Assembly: GCA_947450095.1 (NCBI GenBank) | Contig: CANFUF010000010.1 | Span: 1 to 51,268 of the forward strand | Length of the DNA stretch: 51,268 nt | Reading direction: 5' to 3' | DNA from: Roseiflexaceae bacterium | GTDB lineage: Bacteria; Chloroflexota; Chloroflexia; Chloroflexales; Roseiflexaceae | Part shown: in pieces, positions 17,141 to 24,760 of the stretch | How positions within the stretch are numbered: position 1 is the stretch's first letter | How the letters are laid out: every line of letters begins with the position of its first letter | Notes under the pieces: generated by a model | Database searches by the model: none | What the model saw: only the letters and a program-made list of their open reading frames with translations | What the model was told of the DNA's origin: nothing | Translations under genes and position numbers: made by a program

Positions 17141-17873
17141 AACAACGTACATGGCGCCGTTTAAAGCCAATCCGGTTTTTATTGATGGCCTGGGTAATAT
17201 TCGCCACCGGGTCGGCATACAGTGGTTTTTTGGTGGGAGTGGTGTTAAGCAATTGATTGACGATTGCGGCGGTGTGCAAGGCTTGTAGATGCAACGGCAG
17301 ATACGACACCCCTACCGCCACCACAAAGCGGATCATGGCGTGTTGGGTAACCAAGGGTTTGTGGGCGATGGTGGTTTCGACCAGGTGTAACAACTGTTGG
17401 ATGTGCGCCGGGTCAAACTCGTGGTCTTTGCGGGAGCCGAGTAGCCATTCGTAGCAACTCCATCCCCCCGATTGCACGAACTCACCGGAGTCATTGATGA
17501 ACTCGTCCGCCACGGTTTGTGCAAAATCAGTCTCGGCCAATGTCACTGCCACCACAAAATCCGACAGCATATAACAATCAGCCCGCCCGATCCAACGCCA
17601 AAAATCAGCCGGTTGCATGGCATCGACATCGGCAATCATCCCCGCCAAATACATGGCATCATAATTGCCGGTGGCATATAAGCCTTCGGCCAAGGCCTGA
17701 TTGCCAATCAACGGCTTGGCAATGGGCTTCAACACCCCCACTGGCACACCAAACATAGGCTCGCGCACCCCTTGGCTGATATAGTGTTTTTTGGTGCGGG
17801 CACTGCTCAGTGGCGCAAGTGTGGTCAGAATTTCGCTGATTTGTTGTTGCATGATGTGATTCACTTTAGGCAT
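17139..17873 (-). CDS. AlkD-like DNA alkylation repair protein
   Basis: HEAT-repeat DNA glycosylase-like protein of 244 aa. Family features include the N-terminal helix pair ending in GVREPMFGVPVGVLKPIAKPL, the helix ADFWRWIGRADCYMLSDF, and the WSCYEWLLGS block. AlkD removes bulky alkylated bases by trapping the lesion without base flipping; activity here is inferred. Either the ATG at 17873 or the one at 17852 could be used; the second has AAAGTGA about 9 nt upstream. The gene faces the MGMT-like gene across a heptamer repeat and is divergent from the MFS transporter. Confidence 0.75.
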   Translation of the reverse strand: MPKVNHIMQQQISEILTTLAPLSSARTKKHYISQGVREPMFGVPVGVLKPIAKPLIGNQALAEGLYATGNYDAMYLAGMIADVDAMQPADFWRWIGRADCYMLSDFVVAVTLAETDFAQTVADEFINDSGEFVQSGGWSCYEWLLGSRKDHEFDPAHIQQLLHLVETTIAHKPLVTQHAMIRFVVAVGVSYLPLHLQALHTAAIVNQLLNTTPTKKPLYADPVANITQAINKNRIGFKRRHVRC

Positions 17874-17930
17874 TCAATCTCGAATTAGGCCTATTTTATC
17901 ATGTAGCCCCCACCGCCCTTAACAAAAAAA

Positions 17931-17958
17931 TTGCAAACGGCTATAATACGGCTATAAT
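17931..17958 (+). promoter_or_regulatory. Promoter of the MFS gene with duplicated -10 box
   Basis: TTGCAA (17931-17936) and TATAAT (17953-17958) are 16 nt apart. A second TATAAT at 17942-17947 lies within an 11-bp direct duplication (CGGCTATAATA / CGGCTATAATT). Confidence 0.7.
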
Positions 17959-18014
17959 TAGCATACACATTGCGAAAATTGCATGAAAATCATGCTATCG
18001 GAAAGGTCTCTGCT

Positions 18015-19238
18015 ATGCGCATCACCCGACATTGGCTGGTGGCAGCGGCAATTGCCGGTGCCTTGATTATTTCGGCGGGGACCCGTGTCGCCCCCGGGGT
18101 CTTTTTGCCCTTATTAACCCAGGAGTTTGGGTGGACCAGGGCCTCGATTAGTTTTGCCGTCTCGATTGGCTTGATTTTGTATGGGCTGGCTGGTCCGTTT
18201 GTGGGCGCACTTATCGAGCGCATCGGTACGCGCGGCACTGCTATTTTTGGCATGATATTGATCGCCGGCAGTGCCGCTGCTGGCACCACCATCCAAGACA
18301 CCCTGATGTTTAGTATTTATTGGGGGGCACTGAGTGGGCTAGGAACGGGCATCGTCGGCGGCGTGCTGGGTGCCACCGTGGCCACCCGCTGGTTTGTGGC
18401 CCGGCGCGGGCTGGTACAAGGGATGTTTGGCGCGGCCACCAGCGCTGGCCAACTCTTGTTTGTGCCGGTATTGGCGTTGGTCGGAGCCGCCAGTGGTTGG
18501 CGTTATGCATCGCTGGTGTTAGCCGCCGCGACGCTGGTGTTGTTGATTCCCGTTGTGATCTTTGTGCGCACCGACCCCAGCGATATCGGCCTAGCGCCGT
18601 TCGGTGGCGAAGCCACTGCCCGCGCTAATGGCGTCGCCCAAGCTGGGGTGATGCGCATCGCCCTCGCCAACCGCGATTTTTGGCTACTCGCCAGTACCTT
18701 TTTTATTTGTGGCGCCACCTCAAACGGCTTAATTGGCACTCACCTAATGGCCCATGCCGTCGAACATGGCTTTACCACCACTGTAGCGGCGAGTGTGCTG
18801 GCCTTGATGGGCGTGATGAATTTTGTGGGGACGCTGGCGTCGGGTTGGCTAACCGACCGCTACCCACCTCGGCGGCTATTGGCCATCTACTACGGCTTCC
18901 GGGGTATCTCGTTGCTGTTGTTGCCATTTGTGCATGACCCCATCGGGCTGTCGATTTTTGCTATTATGTTCGGGTTGGACTATATCGCCACCGTGCCCCC
19001 TACCGTGGCCCTCACCAGCGAAGTCTTTGGGGCCCGCAATGTGGGAATCGTCTACGGTTGGATTTTTTGTGCCCACCAAATGGGTGCCGCCTTGGCCGCT
19101 TGGCTGGGGGGCGTCGCCCATGATGCCACCGGCGATTATCTGATGGCGTTTTTGTTGGCCGGCCTGACAGCAGGCATCGGCAGCGCCCTCGCATCGCGGA
19201 TCAACCGCCCCGTCAAATTACAAGAAGCCGTTGCCTAA
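18015..19238 (+). CDS. MFS transporter, OFA/monocarboxylate-like
   Basis: Inner-membrane carrier of 407 aa with twelve predicted helices. The layout resembles the oxalate:formate antiporter/monocarboxylate porter group: an early LPLLTQEFGWTRASISFAVS segment, the helix 2-3 loop GALIERIGTRG, GATVATRWFVARRGLVQGM and the central WLTDRYPPRRLLAIYYG loop. The substrate is unknown. The start at 18015 is preferred because AAAGG lies about 9 nt upstream. It is cotranscribed with a threonine dehydratase 19 nt downstream, so transport of a hydroxy-amino acid or the resulting oxo acid is a reasonable guess. Confidence 0.85.
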   Translation: MRITRHWLVAAAIAGALIISAGTRVAPGVFLPLLTQEFGWTRASISFAVSIGLILYGLAGPFVGALIERIGTRGTAIFGMILIAGSAAAGTTIQDTLMFSIYWGALSGLGTGIVGGVLGATVATRWFVARRGLVQGMFGAATSAGQLLFVPVLALVGAASGWRYASLVLAAATLVLLIPVVIFVRTDPSDIGLAPFGGEATARANGVAQAGVMRIALANRDFWLLASTFFICGATSNGLIGTHLMAHAVEHGFTTTVAASVLALMGVMNFVGTLASGWLTDRYPPRRLLAIYYGFRGISLLLLPFVHDPIGLSIFAIMFGLDYIATVPPTVALTSEVFGARNVGIVYGWIFCAHQMGAALAAWLGGVAHDATGDYLMAFLLAGLTAGIGSALASRINRPVKLQEAVA

Positions 19239-19257
19239 TTATTGGAGCACGTACACC

Positions 19258-20229
19258 ATGATTGATACCATTCAATTCGACGAAGCGCTCCAGCGTATCG
19301 CCCCCTATGTACGGCATACGCCGTTGTTACCGATGCCACCATTACGCGGGGAGTTTCACCCCCAATTAACGCTCAAACTCGAAAACCTGCAAGTCACCGG
19401 GTCATTCAAGGTGCGGGGTGCATTCAACACCCTGCTCCAAATGTCACCCGAAGCCCGCGCCCGCGGGGTTTGCAGTGCATCGGGTGGCAATCATGGAGTG
19501 GCGCTGGCTTATGCCGCCTGGCGCCTCGGCTGCCCCGCCACCGTCTATATACCCGAGCGCGCCACCGCCGACCGCGAGGCGCGCATCGCCGCCTGGGGTG
19601 CCACCGTGGTACGCCACGGCGCGGCCTGGGATGATGCGCATGTGGCGGCAGTGGCGTTTAGCGAACAACACGCCATCCCCTACATCCATTCATTTGAAGC
19701 CTTACCCACCATCATCGGCCAAGGCACCGTCGGGCTCGAAATGCTCAGCGACGTCCCCGACGCCGACTTGTTTATCGTTGCCATCGGCGGCGGCGGGCTG
19801 ATTTCGGGCGTGGCCACGGCCATCAAACAACGCCGCCCCCAGGCCACCATCATCGGCGTCGAGCCAGTCGGGGCGCCCAGTATGTCGCATAGCATTGCCC
19901 AACAAACCCTCACCCCCCTCAGTGCCATCCACAGCTTCGCCGATACCTTGTCGCCACGAATGGTCAGCAATACAACCTTGACACTCACCCGGGCGGCAGT
20001 TGACCATATCGTCTTGGTTGACGATGCCCAAATGCTGGCCGCCATGCGCTGGCTGTGGCAAGAAGCCAACCAATTGGTCGAACCAGCCGGGGCAGCCAGT
20101 ATCGCCGCCATCCAAGCCGGCAAGATTGATTTGCAACGCTACCGCAAACCAGTAGCACTGATTTGTGGGGGCAATGCGGGGGCTGCGCCGGTATTTGATA
20201 CCTATGCCCAGGCCGTTATCCCTAGTTAA
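19258..20229 (+). CDS. PLP-dependent threonine/serine dehydratase family protein
   Basis: Deaminates threonine, serine or a related hydroxy-amino acid to the 2-oxo acid and ammonia. The 323-aa fold type II enzyme has the PLP Lys51 in TGSFKVRGA, the phosphate/substrate loop SASGGNHG, and the glycine-rich AIGGGGLISG that holds the PLP phosphate. There is no C-terminal ACT-like regulatory domain, so it is the short, catabolic-type form (TdcB or threo-3-hydroxyaspartate lyase-like), not a biosynthetic IlvA. GGAG lies about 11 nt before the ATG at 19258. It follows the MFS gene on the same strand. Confidence 0.9.
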   Translation: MIDTIQFDEALQRIAPYVRHTPLLPMPPLRGEFHPQLTLKLENLQVTGSFKVRGAFNTLLQMSPEARARGVCSASGGNHGVALAYAAWRLGCPATVYIPERATADREARIAAWGATVVRHGAAWDDAHVAAVAFSEQHAIPYIHSFEALPTIIGQGTVGLEMLSDVPDADLFIVAIGGGGLISGVATAIKQRRPQATIIGVEPVGAPSMSHSIAQQTLTPLSAIHSFADTLSPRMVSNTTLTLTRAAVDHIVLVDDAQMLAAMRWLWQEANQLVEPAGAASIAAIQAGKIDLQRYRKPVALICGGNAGAAPVFDTYAQAVIPS

Positions 20230-20295
20230 GTGCCCCAAGCAACCATACTACAATACGTGGTATGATTGATTGATACCCGTTGTAATGGAGGTACG

Positions 20296-20775
20296 ATGAT
20301 TCAGCAATTCTATGCCGACCGTGAAAGTATAGCGCATGCCCATCAACAATTACGCTTGATGGTCCACCCATTGACGGAGGCACAATTACGCTTTCGCCCG
20401 GCGCCCCACGAATGGTCGATTAGCGAAATCGTCGGGCATTTAATTGATACCGAACAATTATTACGCTACCGTATCGAGCGTATGTGTCAGTATGATCAAC
20501 CCTTGATTATCCCCATGGATCAAGATGAATCAGTCCAACGCAATGGCTATCAGCATGCCGATGTGGCGGCCTTGTTTAGCCAACTCGCCAATGAACGCCT
20601 GCACACCCAACGCTTTTTTGCAACGTTGCCCCTGCGCGCTTTAGGGCGCACCGGCTGGCATGCCCAAGGGGGTTTATGGCAGGTCGCCAACACCGTCAAT
20701 TATTTGGCGCGCCACGACTACTTGCACCACCAGCAAATTCGCCAGAATTTGGTAGCATACGCCACCGGCCAGTAA
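20296..20775 (+). CDS. DinB-family protein (first of a pair)
   Basis: Four-helix-bundle DinB/YfiT-like protein of 159 aa. The metal-binding histidines of the family are visible in VGHLIDTEQLLRYRI and near the C-terminus in ARHDYLHHQQI. The central FRPAPHEWSISEI is the usual FxP...WS motif. Such proteins are putative metal-dependent thiol-S-transferases; the substrate is unknown. The ATG at 20296 has GGAGG 4 nt upstream, so the earlier ATG at 20266 is not used. It is directly followed by a paralogue. Confidence 0.85.
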   Translation: MIQQFYADRESIAHAHQQLRLMVHPLTEAQLRFRPAPHEWSISEIVGHLIDTEQLLRYRIERMCQYDQPLIIPMDQDESVQRNGYQHADVAALFSQLANERLHTQRFFATLPLRALGRTGWHAQGGLWQVANTVNYLARHDYLHHQQIRQNLVAYATGQ

Positions 20776-20802
20776 TTATTTTTCATGGAAAAGGGATTCA
20801 TC

Positions 20803-21264
20803 GTGGAAACATTTCGTGCACATATTGCCACCATCACCGCCTTCCCGGCACGCTTGACCGCCTTGGTTACGCCATTGACCGACGCCCAGTTACACTTTCG
20901 CCCCGACGACAAAGAATGGTCTGTGCTTGAAAACATCGGGCATTTAATCGAAATCGACCCACTCTATGTCGATCGCATCGACCGGATTTTGAGCGAAGAA
21001 CGCCCTGTATTTGCCCCATTTGACCCCGACGCCGGTGTGCGCGCTGCTGACTACCAACATCAAAACGTGTCAGACTTACTCGCAACGTTTATCGCCCAGC
21101 GCCAAGCCACCATTGATGGGCTCAGCACCATCGAGCCCGATGAATTAACCCGCGTCGGCATCCACGCCAAATTCGGTGAAGTCAGTGTGGCACGCTTAGT
21201 AGAATTGTTGGCCGGCCACGACGAAGTCCACTACACCCAAATCACCAACACCATCCCACGCTAA
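20803..21264 (+). CDS. DinB-family protein (second of a pair)
   Basis: Paralogue of the preceding gene, 153 aa, with the matching motifs FRPDDKEWSVLENIGHL and LAGHDEVHYTQI carrying the metal-binding histidines. A GTG start at 20803 is chosen because AAAAGGG lies 7 nt upstream and the protein then begins like its paralogue; an in-frame ATG at 20785 overlaps that ribosome site. The two genes are about 27 nt apart and probably form an operon closed by the hairpin at 21277-21303. Confidence 0.85.
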   Translation: METFRAHIATITAFPARLTALVTPLTDAQLHFRPDDKEWSVLENIGHLIEIDPLYVDRIDRILSEERPVFAPFDPDAGVRAADYQHQNVSDLLATFIAQRQATIDGLSTIEPDELTRVGIHAKFGEVSVARLVELLAGHDEVHYTQITNTIPR

Positions 21265-21276
21265 TCGCACCACTTC

Positions 21277-21310
21277 CCCTCCACGCACAATGTGCGTGGA
21301 GGGTTTGTTG
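21277..21310 (+). terminator. Intrinsic terminator after the DinB pair
   Basis: A perfect 12-bp stem (21277-21288 with 21292-21303) with loop AAT is followed by TTTGTTG. Confidence 0.75.
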
Positions 21311-21340
21311 TAGAACGTCTATGCAGCACTACACCACTCG

Positions 21341-21690
21341 CCCAGCCCCAACCGGGCGGCATGCATGATGTCGCGTATCACCACCATTCCCCTAGCCCCA
21401 ACGGGGCGGCATGCATGATGTCACGTGTCACGATCATTCCCCTAGCCCCAACCGGGCGGCATGGATGAGACCGGGTCACGTATCACCACCATTCCCCCAG
21501 CCCCAACGGGGCGGCATTCACCAGACCGGGTCACGTATCACCACCATTCCCCCAGCCCCAACCGGGCGGCATGCATGATGTCACGTGTCACGATCATTCC
21601 CCTAGCCCCAACCGGGCGGCATGCATGATGTCGCGTATCATAATCATTCCCCTAGCCCCAACGGGGCGGCATGCATGAGACCGGGGCATC
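21341..21690. repeat. Seven-copy tandem REP-like array with 50- and 55-bp periods
   Basis: The core AGCCCCAAC(C/G)GGGCGGCAT begins at 21344, 21394, 21444, 21499, 21554, 21604 and 21654, giving periods of 50, 50, 55, 55, 50 and 50 bp. The cores form small GCCCC-AAC-GGGGC hairpins, perfect or with one mismatch. The intervening DNA is itself repeated in a few versions (with GATGTCACGTGTCACGATC, GATGTCGCGTATCA, or GAGACCGGGTCACGTATCA), so it is a tandem repeat and not a CRISPR. A last diverged unit with GGGCATCGCCCTGG follows. The 577-nt gap 21265-21842 holds no gene that I can support. Confidence 0.9.
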
Positions 21691-21842
21691 GCCCTGGTCT
21701 CATACATGTCGCCCTACATCCAGAACCTCGCTATACACGTATTACAAGCATGAGCACAACACATTGTTGTACCAAGGTCTTAGTGACCCGTTTTTTTGGT
21801 TAGTGCTCACCACAATGAAAAAACGCCGAGAAAGGTCTTGCC

Positions 21843-22889
21843 ATGCACATTCCCGATGGATATTTGAGTCCCGCAACCTGTGCCACACTGTTTGCCGCAG
21901 CCACACCGTTTTGGTATGTGGCAGGTCAACGCATCAAAAAAACACTCAACATGCGTATGGTGCCATTATTATCGGTATTTGCTGCGTTTTCATTCATCAT
22001 CATGATGTTTAATTTGCCGTTGCCTGGGGGTACCACGGGGCACGCTACTGGCGTCGCTATTGCTGCGATTGTGCTCGGGCCATGGGGATCGATGATTGCA
22101 GTATCGGTGGCTTTGGTCATCCAAGCGGTCTTTTTTGGTGATGGTGGCATTCTCGCCATCGGTGCCAATTGTTTCAATATGGCCATTGTCGGCTCACTCG
22201 TCGCTCATTGGGTCTATCAGGGTATCGCTGGCAAAAGTCCACTCATTGCGAGTCGGCGGGTAATTGCAGCTGCATTGGCCGGCTACCTATCGATTAATGT
22301 CGCCGCATTTATCACGGCAGTCGAATTTGGTATTCAGCCATTGTTGTTTACCGATGCTGCCGGCACGCCACTCTATGCACCCTACGGTCTCAACATCGCC
22401 ATTCCCGCCATGATGGCCGGGCATTTGACCATTGCGGGCCTCGCCGAATTAATCGTCACCGCAGGGGTGGTGGCCTACTTGCAACGCAACGATGTGGCGT
22501 TATTGGCATTCAATGCCCCAGTCGCCACAAGCACATCAAATGTTGGTGGCTGGAACGGCAGCCGGCGCTTGTGGCTCATCATCGCCGCCTTGATGGTCTT
22601 AACCCCCCTTGGCCTACTCGCCGCTGGTACAGCATGGGGTGAATGGAGTGCAACCGATTTAGTCAGTGGTACTGGTACCACACCCACACTCGCGCAAGCC
22701 CCTACTGGACTTGCACGCCTTGCCGACATCTGGTCAGCACCGCTCGCAGATTATAATTTGCCGTTCGTAGCGAACGAGCAATTTGGCTATATCTTGTCTG
22801 CCATGGTAGGCATTGGGACGATTATTTTGGTCTTTGTTTTGGTGGGTATCATCAGCGAGCGCTTGCGGAAGCGCAACAGCGCCACATAA
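21843..22889 (+). CDS. cbiM: Cobalt/nickel ECF transporter S component CbiM with fused CbiN-like tail
   Basis: Substrate-binding membrane subunit of a group I ECF transporter. The 348-aa protein begins MHIPDGYLSP; in this family the amino group of Met1 and His2 ligate Co2+ or Ni2+. About seven helices follow to residue 215. The C-terminal 120 residues contain two further helices separated by the loop TAWGEWSATDL, the arrangement expected of a CbiN/PDGLE-type subunit fused to CbiM. This explains why no separate cbiN is present. AAAGG lies 7 nt before the ATG. Cobalt for the MetH cofactor is the likely cargo, but nickel is not excluded. Confidence 0.88.
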   Translation: MHIPDGYLSPATCATLFAAATPFWYVAGQRIKKTLNMRMVPLLSVFAAFSFIIMMFNLPLPGGTTGHATGVAIAAIVLGPWGSMIAVSVALVIQAVFFGDGGILAIGANCFNMAIVGSLVAHWVYQGIAGKSPLIASRRVIAAALAGYLSINVAAFITAVEFGIQPLLFTDAAGTPLYAPYGLNIAIPAMMAGHLTIAGLAELIVTAGVVAYLQRNDVALLAFNAPVATSTSNVGGWNGSRRLWLIIAALMVLTPLGLLAAGTAWGEWSATDLVSGTGTTPTLAQAPTGLARLADIWSAPLADYNLPFVANEQFGYILSAMVGIGTIILVFVLVGIISERLRKRNSAT

Positions 22890-22901
22890 TCGAGGTTTAC
22901 T

Positions 22902-23750
22902 ATGGGTGGTGAGGCACATCACGGCAAAAAACGTGGTAATTTTGTGCAACGGACGATTGATGCCCTCGCCGAAGCCATGGAGCGGTCACTCTATGCGGAA
23001 CAGCTTGCGAGTAGCCGCGGTATATTACAAAATCTCGATCCTCGTATCAAGCTCATCGGCACCCTGCTCCTCATTGCCACCGCCGCATCAGCGCACACGA
23101 TTACAGTCGTGATTGCGCTGGCGGTGGTGACATTTGGGCTGGCACTGCTGTCGCGTATTTCACTGCGCACCTTAAGCCCGATTTGGATTGGGATGTTTGT
23201 GTTTAGCGGCATGATTGGATTGCCGGCCTTGTTTTTGGTCCCCGGGCCCATCCTTGCCACCATTCCGTGGCTGGGCTGGCACATTAGTGCCACTGGGTTG
23301 CGCAGTGCGGCGTTTTTGATTTTGCGCTCCGAAATAAGCATCACCTTGTCGTTTATCATGATTACCACCACGCTGTGGACGCACGTCCTCAAATCGTTGC
23401 GCAGCTTTGGCATACCGACGCTGATTGTGGTGATTTTGAGTATGACCTATCGCTATATTTTTTTGATGTTGCAATCGGCGAGCGACATGTTTGAGGCACG
23501 CCAAAGCCGGGTCATTGGCAAACTTCCCGACAATGAAGCACGGCGACTAGCCGCCGCCACCGTCGGGGTATTGCTCAGCAAAAGCTTCCAATTGAGCAAC
23601 GATGTGTTTATGGCGATGCAATCACGGGGATTCCGCGGCGAAGTCTACATCCTCGATGAATTCACGTTACGACGCAATGACTACATCGCTATACCCGTCA
23701 TTCTGTTGATTTGTGGAGTCGGTTTTTGGTTTAACTATATCACTGCATAG
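22902..23750 (+). CDS. cbiQ: ECF transporter T component CbiQ
   Basis: Transmembrane coupling subunit of 282 aa. It has an amphipathic N-terminal region with LDPRIKLIGTLLLIATAAS, several helices, and the cytoplasmic coupling-helix motifs containing Ala-Arg-x-x-Arg-like blocks (MFEARQSRVIG and MAMQSRGFRGE) that dock onto the CbiO ATPase. GAGG lies 5-6 nt before the ATG. It is 12 nt downstream of cbiM and 7 nt upstream of cbiO, so the three genes form one transcription unit. Confidence 0.9.
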   Translation: MGGEAHHGKKRGNFVQRTIDALAEAMERSLYAEQLASSRGILQNLDPRIKLIGTLLLIATAASAHTITVVIALAVVTFGLALLSRISLRTLSPIWIGMFVFSGMIGLPALFLVPGPILATIPWLGWHISATGLRSAAFLILRSEISITLSFIMITTTLWTHVLKSLRSFGIPTLIVVILSMTYRYIFLMLQSASDMFEARQSRVIGKLPDNEARRLAAATVGVLLSKSFQLSNDVFMAMQSRGFRGEVYILDEFTLRRNDYIAIPVILLICGVGFWFNYITA

Positions 23751-23757
23751 GAGCCAC

Positions 23758-24576
23758 ATGGACGCTGTTTTTACGGTACAAAACGTCAACTACGCCTATT
23801 CCACCACCAGTGATTTGGCGCTCAATGATATTTCGCTGACCATCACCCAAGGGTCACGGGTGGCGATTATGGGAGCCAACGGGTCAGGCAAGTCAACGTT
23901 GTTGCGCATCCTCGACGGCTTGTATTTCCCGCAATCAGGGAGTGTCACTGCGTTTGACCATCCCCTCGACGAGGCGCATTTGATGGACGAAGCCTACGCC
24001 CATGCCTTCCGGCGCCGGGTAGCATTTGTGTTCCAAAACCCCGATGTGCAATTGTTTAATCCGACGGTTTTTGACGAAGTGGCGTTTGGGCCGTTGCAAC
24101 TACGCTGGGATAAGCCGACCATCATCAAAAAAGTTGCCGAAACCCTCGATTTACTCGAAATCAGTCACTTGCGTGACCGCGCTCCCCATCGCTTATCCGG
24201 TGGCGAAAAAAAGCGCGTGGCGATTGCCTCGGTGCTCGTGCTCGACCCCGAAGTCATTTTGCTCGACGAGCCGACCGCCGCCCTCGACCCCAAAAGCCAA
24301 AGCCGCGTCGTTGATTTCTTGGTTGATTGGGGCGCCGGCAAAAAGACCGTCGTGGTCGCCACCCACGACCTCGACACGGTACCCGACATCGCCGATGATG
24401 CCTATATCTTCAAACAGGGCAAAATCGTAGCACATGATACCCCGCGCAATTTGTTGGCCAACCACCAGCTCTTACTCGATGCCAATCTCGTACATGCGCA
24501 TCATCATTATCATGATGACGGCAAACCCCATTCCCACCCCCATCTACATTTTGGGCATGCCCACGACCATCAATAA
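23758..24576 (+). CDS. cbiO: ECF transporter ATPase CbiO with histidine-rich tail
   Basis: Energy-coupling ATPase of 272 aa. Walker A is GANGSGKST (about residues 39-47), the Q-loop is FVFQNPDVQLF, the signature is LSGGEKKRVAIA, Walker B is VILLDEPTAALD and the H-loop is VVATHDLD. The last 30 residues hold 12 histidines in HAHHH, HSHPHLHFGH and HDH clusters. This tail lies outside the ABC fold and probably binds Co/Ni in the cytoplasm. AGGAG lies 5 nt before the ATG at 23758; an in-frame ATG at 23713 lies inside cbiQ. The palindrome at 24600 closes the operon. Confidence 0.93.
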   Translation: MDAVFTVQNVNYAYSTTSDLALNDISLTITQGSRVAIMGANGSGKSTLLRILDGLYFPQSGSVTAFDHPLDEAHLMDEAYAHAFRRRVAFVFQNPDVQLFNPTVFDEVAFGPLQLRWDKPTIIKKVAETLDLLEISHLRDRAPHRLSGGEKKRVAIASVLVLDPEVILLDEPTAALDPKSQSRVVDFLVDWGAGKKTVVVATHDLDTVPDIADDAYIFKQGKIVAHDTPRNLLANHQLLLDANLVHAHHHYHDDGKPHSHPHLHFGHAHDHQ

Positions 24577-24599
24577 CCATGACGATTCGTACACGGGCA

Positions 24600-24635
24600 A
24601 ATAGTAGAGCCGCTGCATGCAGCGGCTTTACTATT
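24600..24635. terminator. 36-bp near-perfect palindrome after cbiO
   Basis: The arms 24600-24617 and 24618-24635 pair over 18 bp with a single G-U, centred on CTGCA/TGCAG. With no loop-forming bases it is close to a true palindrome. It sits 24 nt after the cbiO stop and probably terminates transcription. A heptamer repeat starts 3 nt beyond it. Confidence 0.65.
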
Positions 24636-24637
24636 TC

Positions 24638-24715
24638 CATTCTGCATTTTCCATTTTCCATTTTCCATTTTTCATTTTTAATTCCTCCTTCCAGCTTCAA
24701 ACTTCCAACTTCATT
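24638..24715. repeat. Heptanucleotide tandem repeats, CATTTTC block then CTTCNNN block
   Basis: Six units (CATTCTG, CATTTTC three times, CATTTTT twice) span 24638-24679. After an 8-nt joint come four units of a second type: CTTCCAG, CTTCAAA, CTTCCAA and CTTCATT (24688-24715). The first block matches the locus at 17101-17140 and the second block matches 2365-2456 read on the other strand, so this locus links the two variants. Confidence 0.9.
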
Positions 24716-24760
24716 ATGGTATGATGAACGAAATTAATTACGTCCGTGAAACGGAGTCTC

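Noticed and set aside
21341-21690. Possible CRISPR array (regularly spaced repeats)
   Set aside because: The sequences between the cores are themselves repeated and related, the cores are short hairpins, the period changes from 50 to 55 bp, and no cas gene is present.
21711-21842. Cobalamin or NiCo riboswitch upstream of cbiM
   Set aside because: No B12-box or NiCo junction pattern is recognisable; only a loose GAGCAC/GTGCTC inverted repeat is seen.
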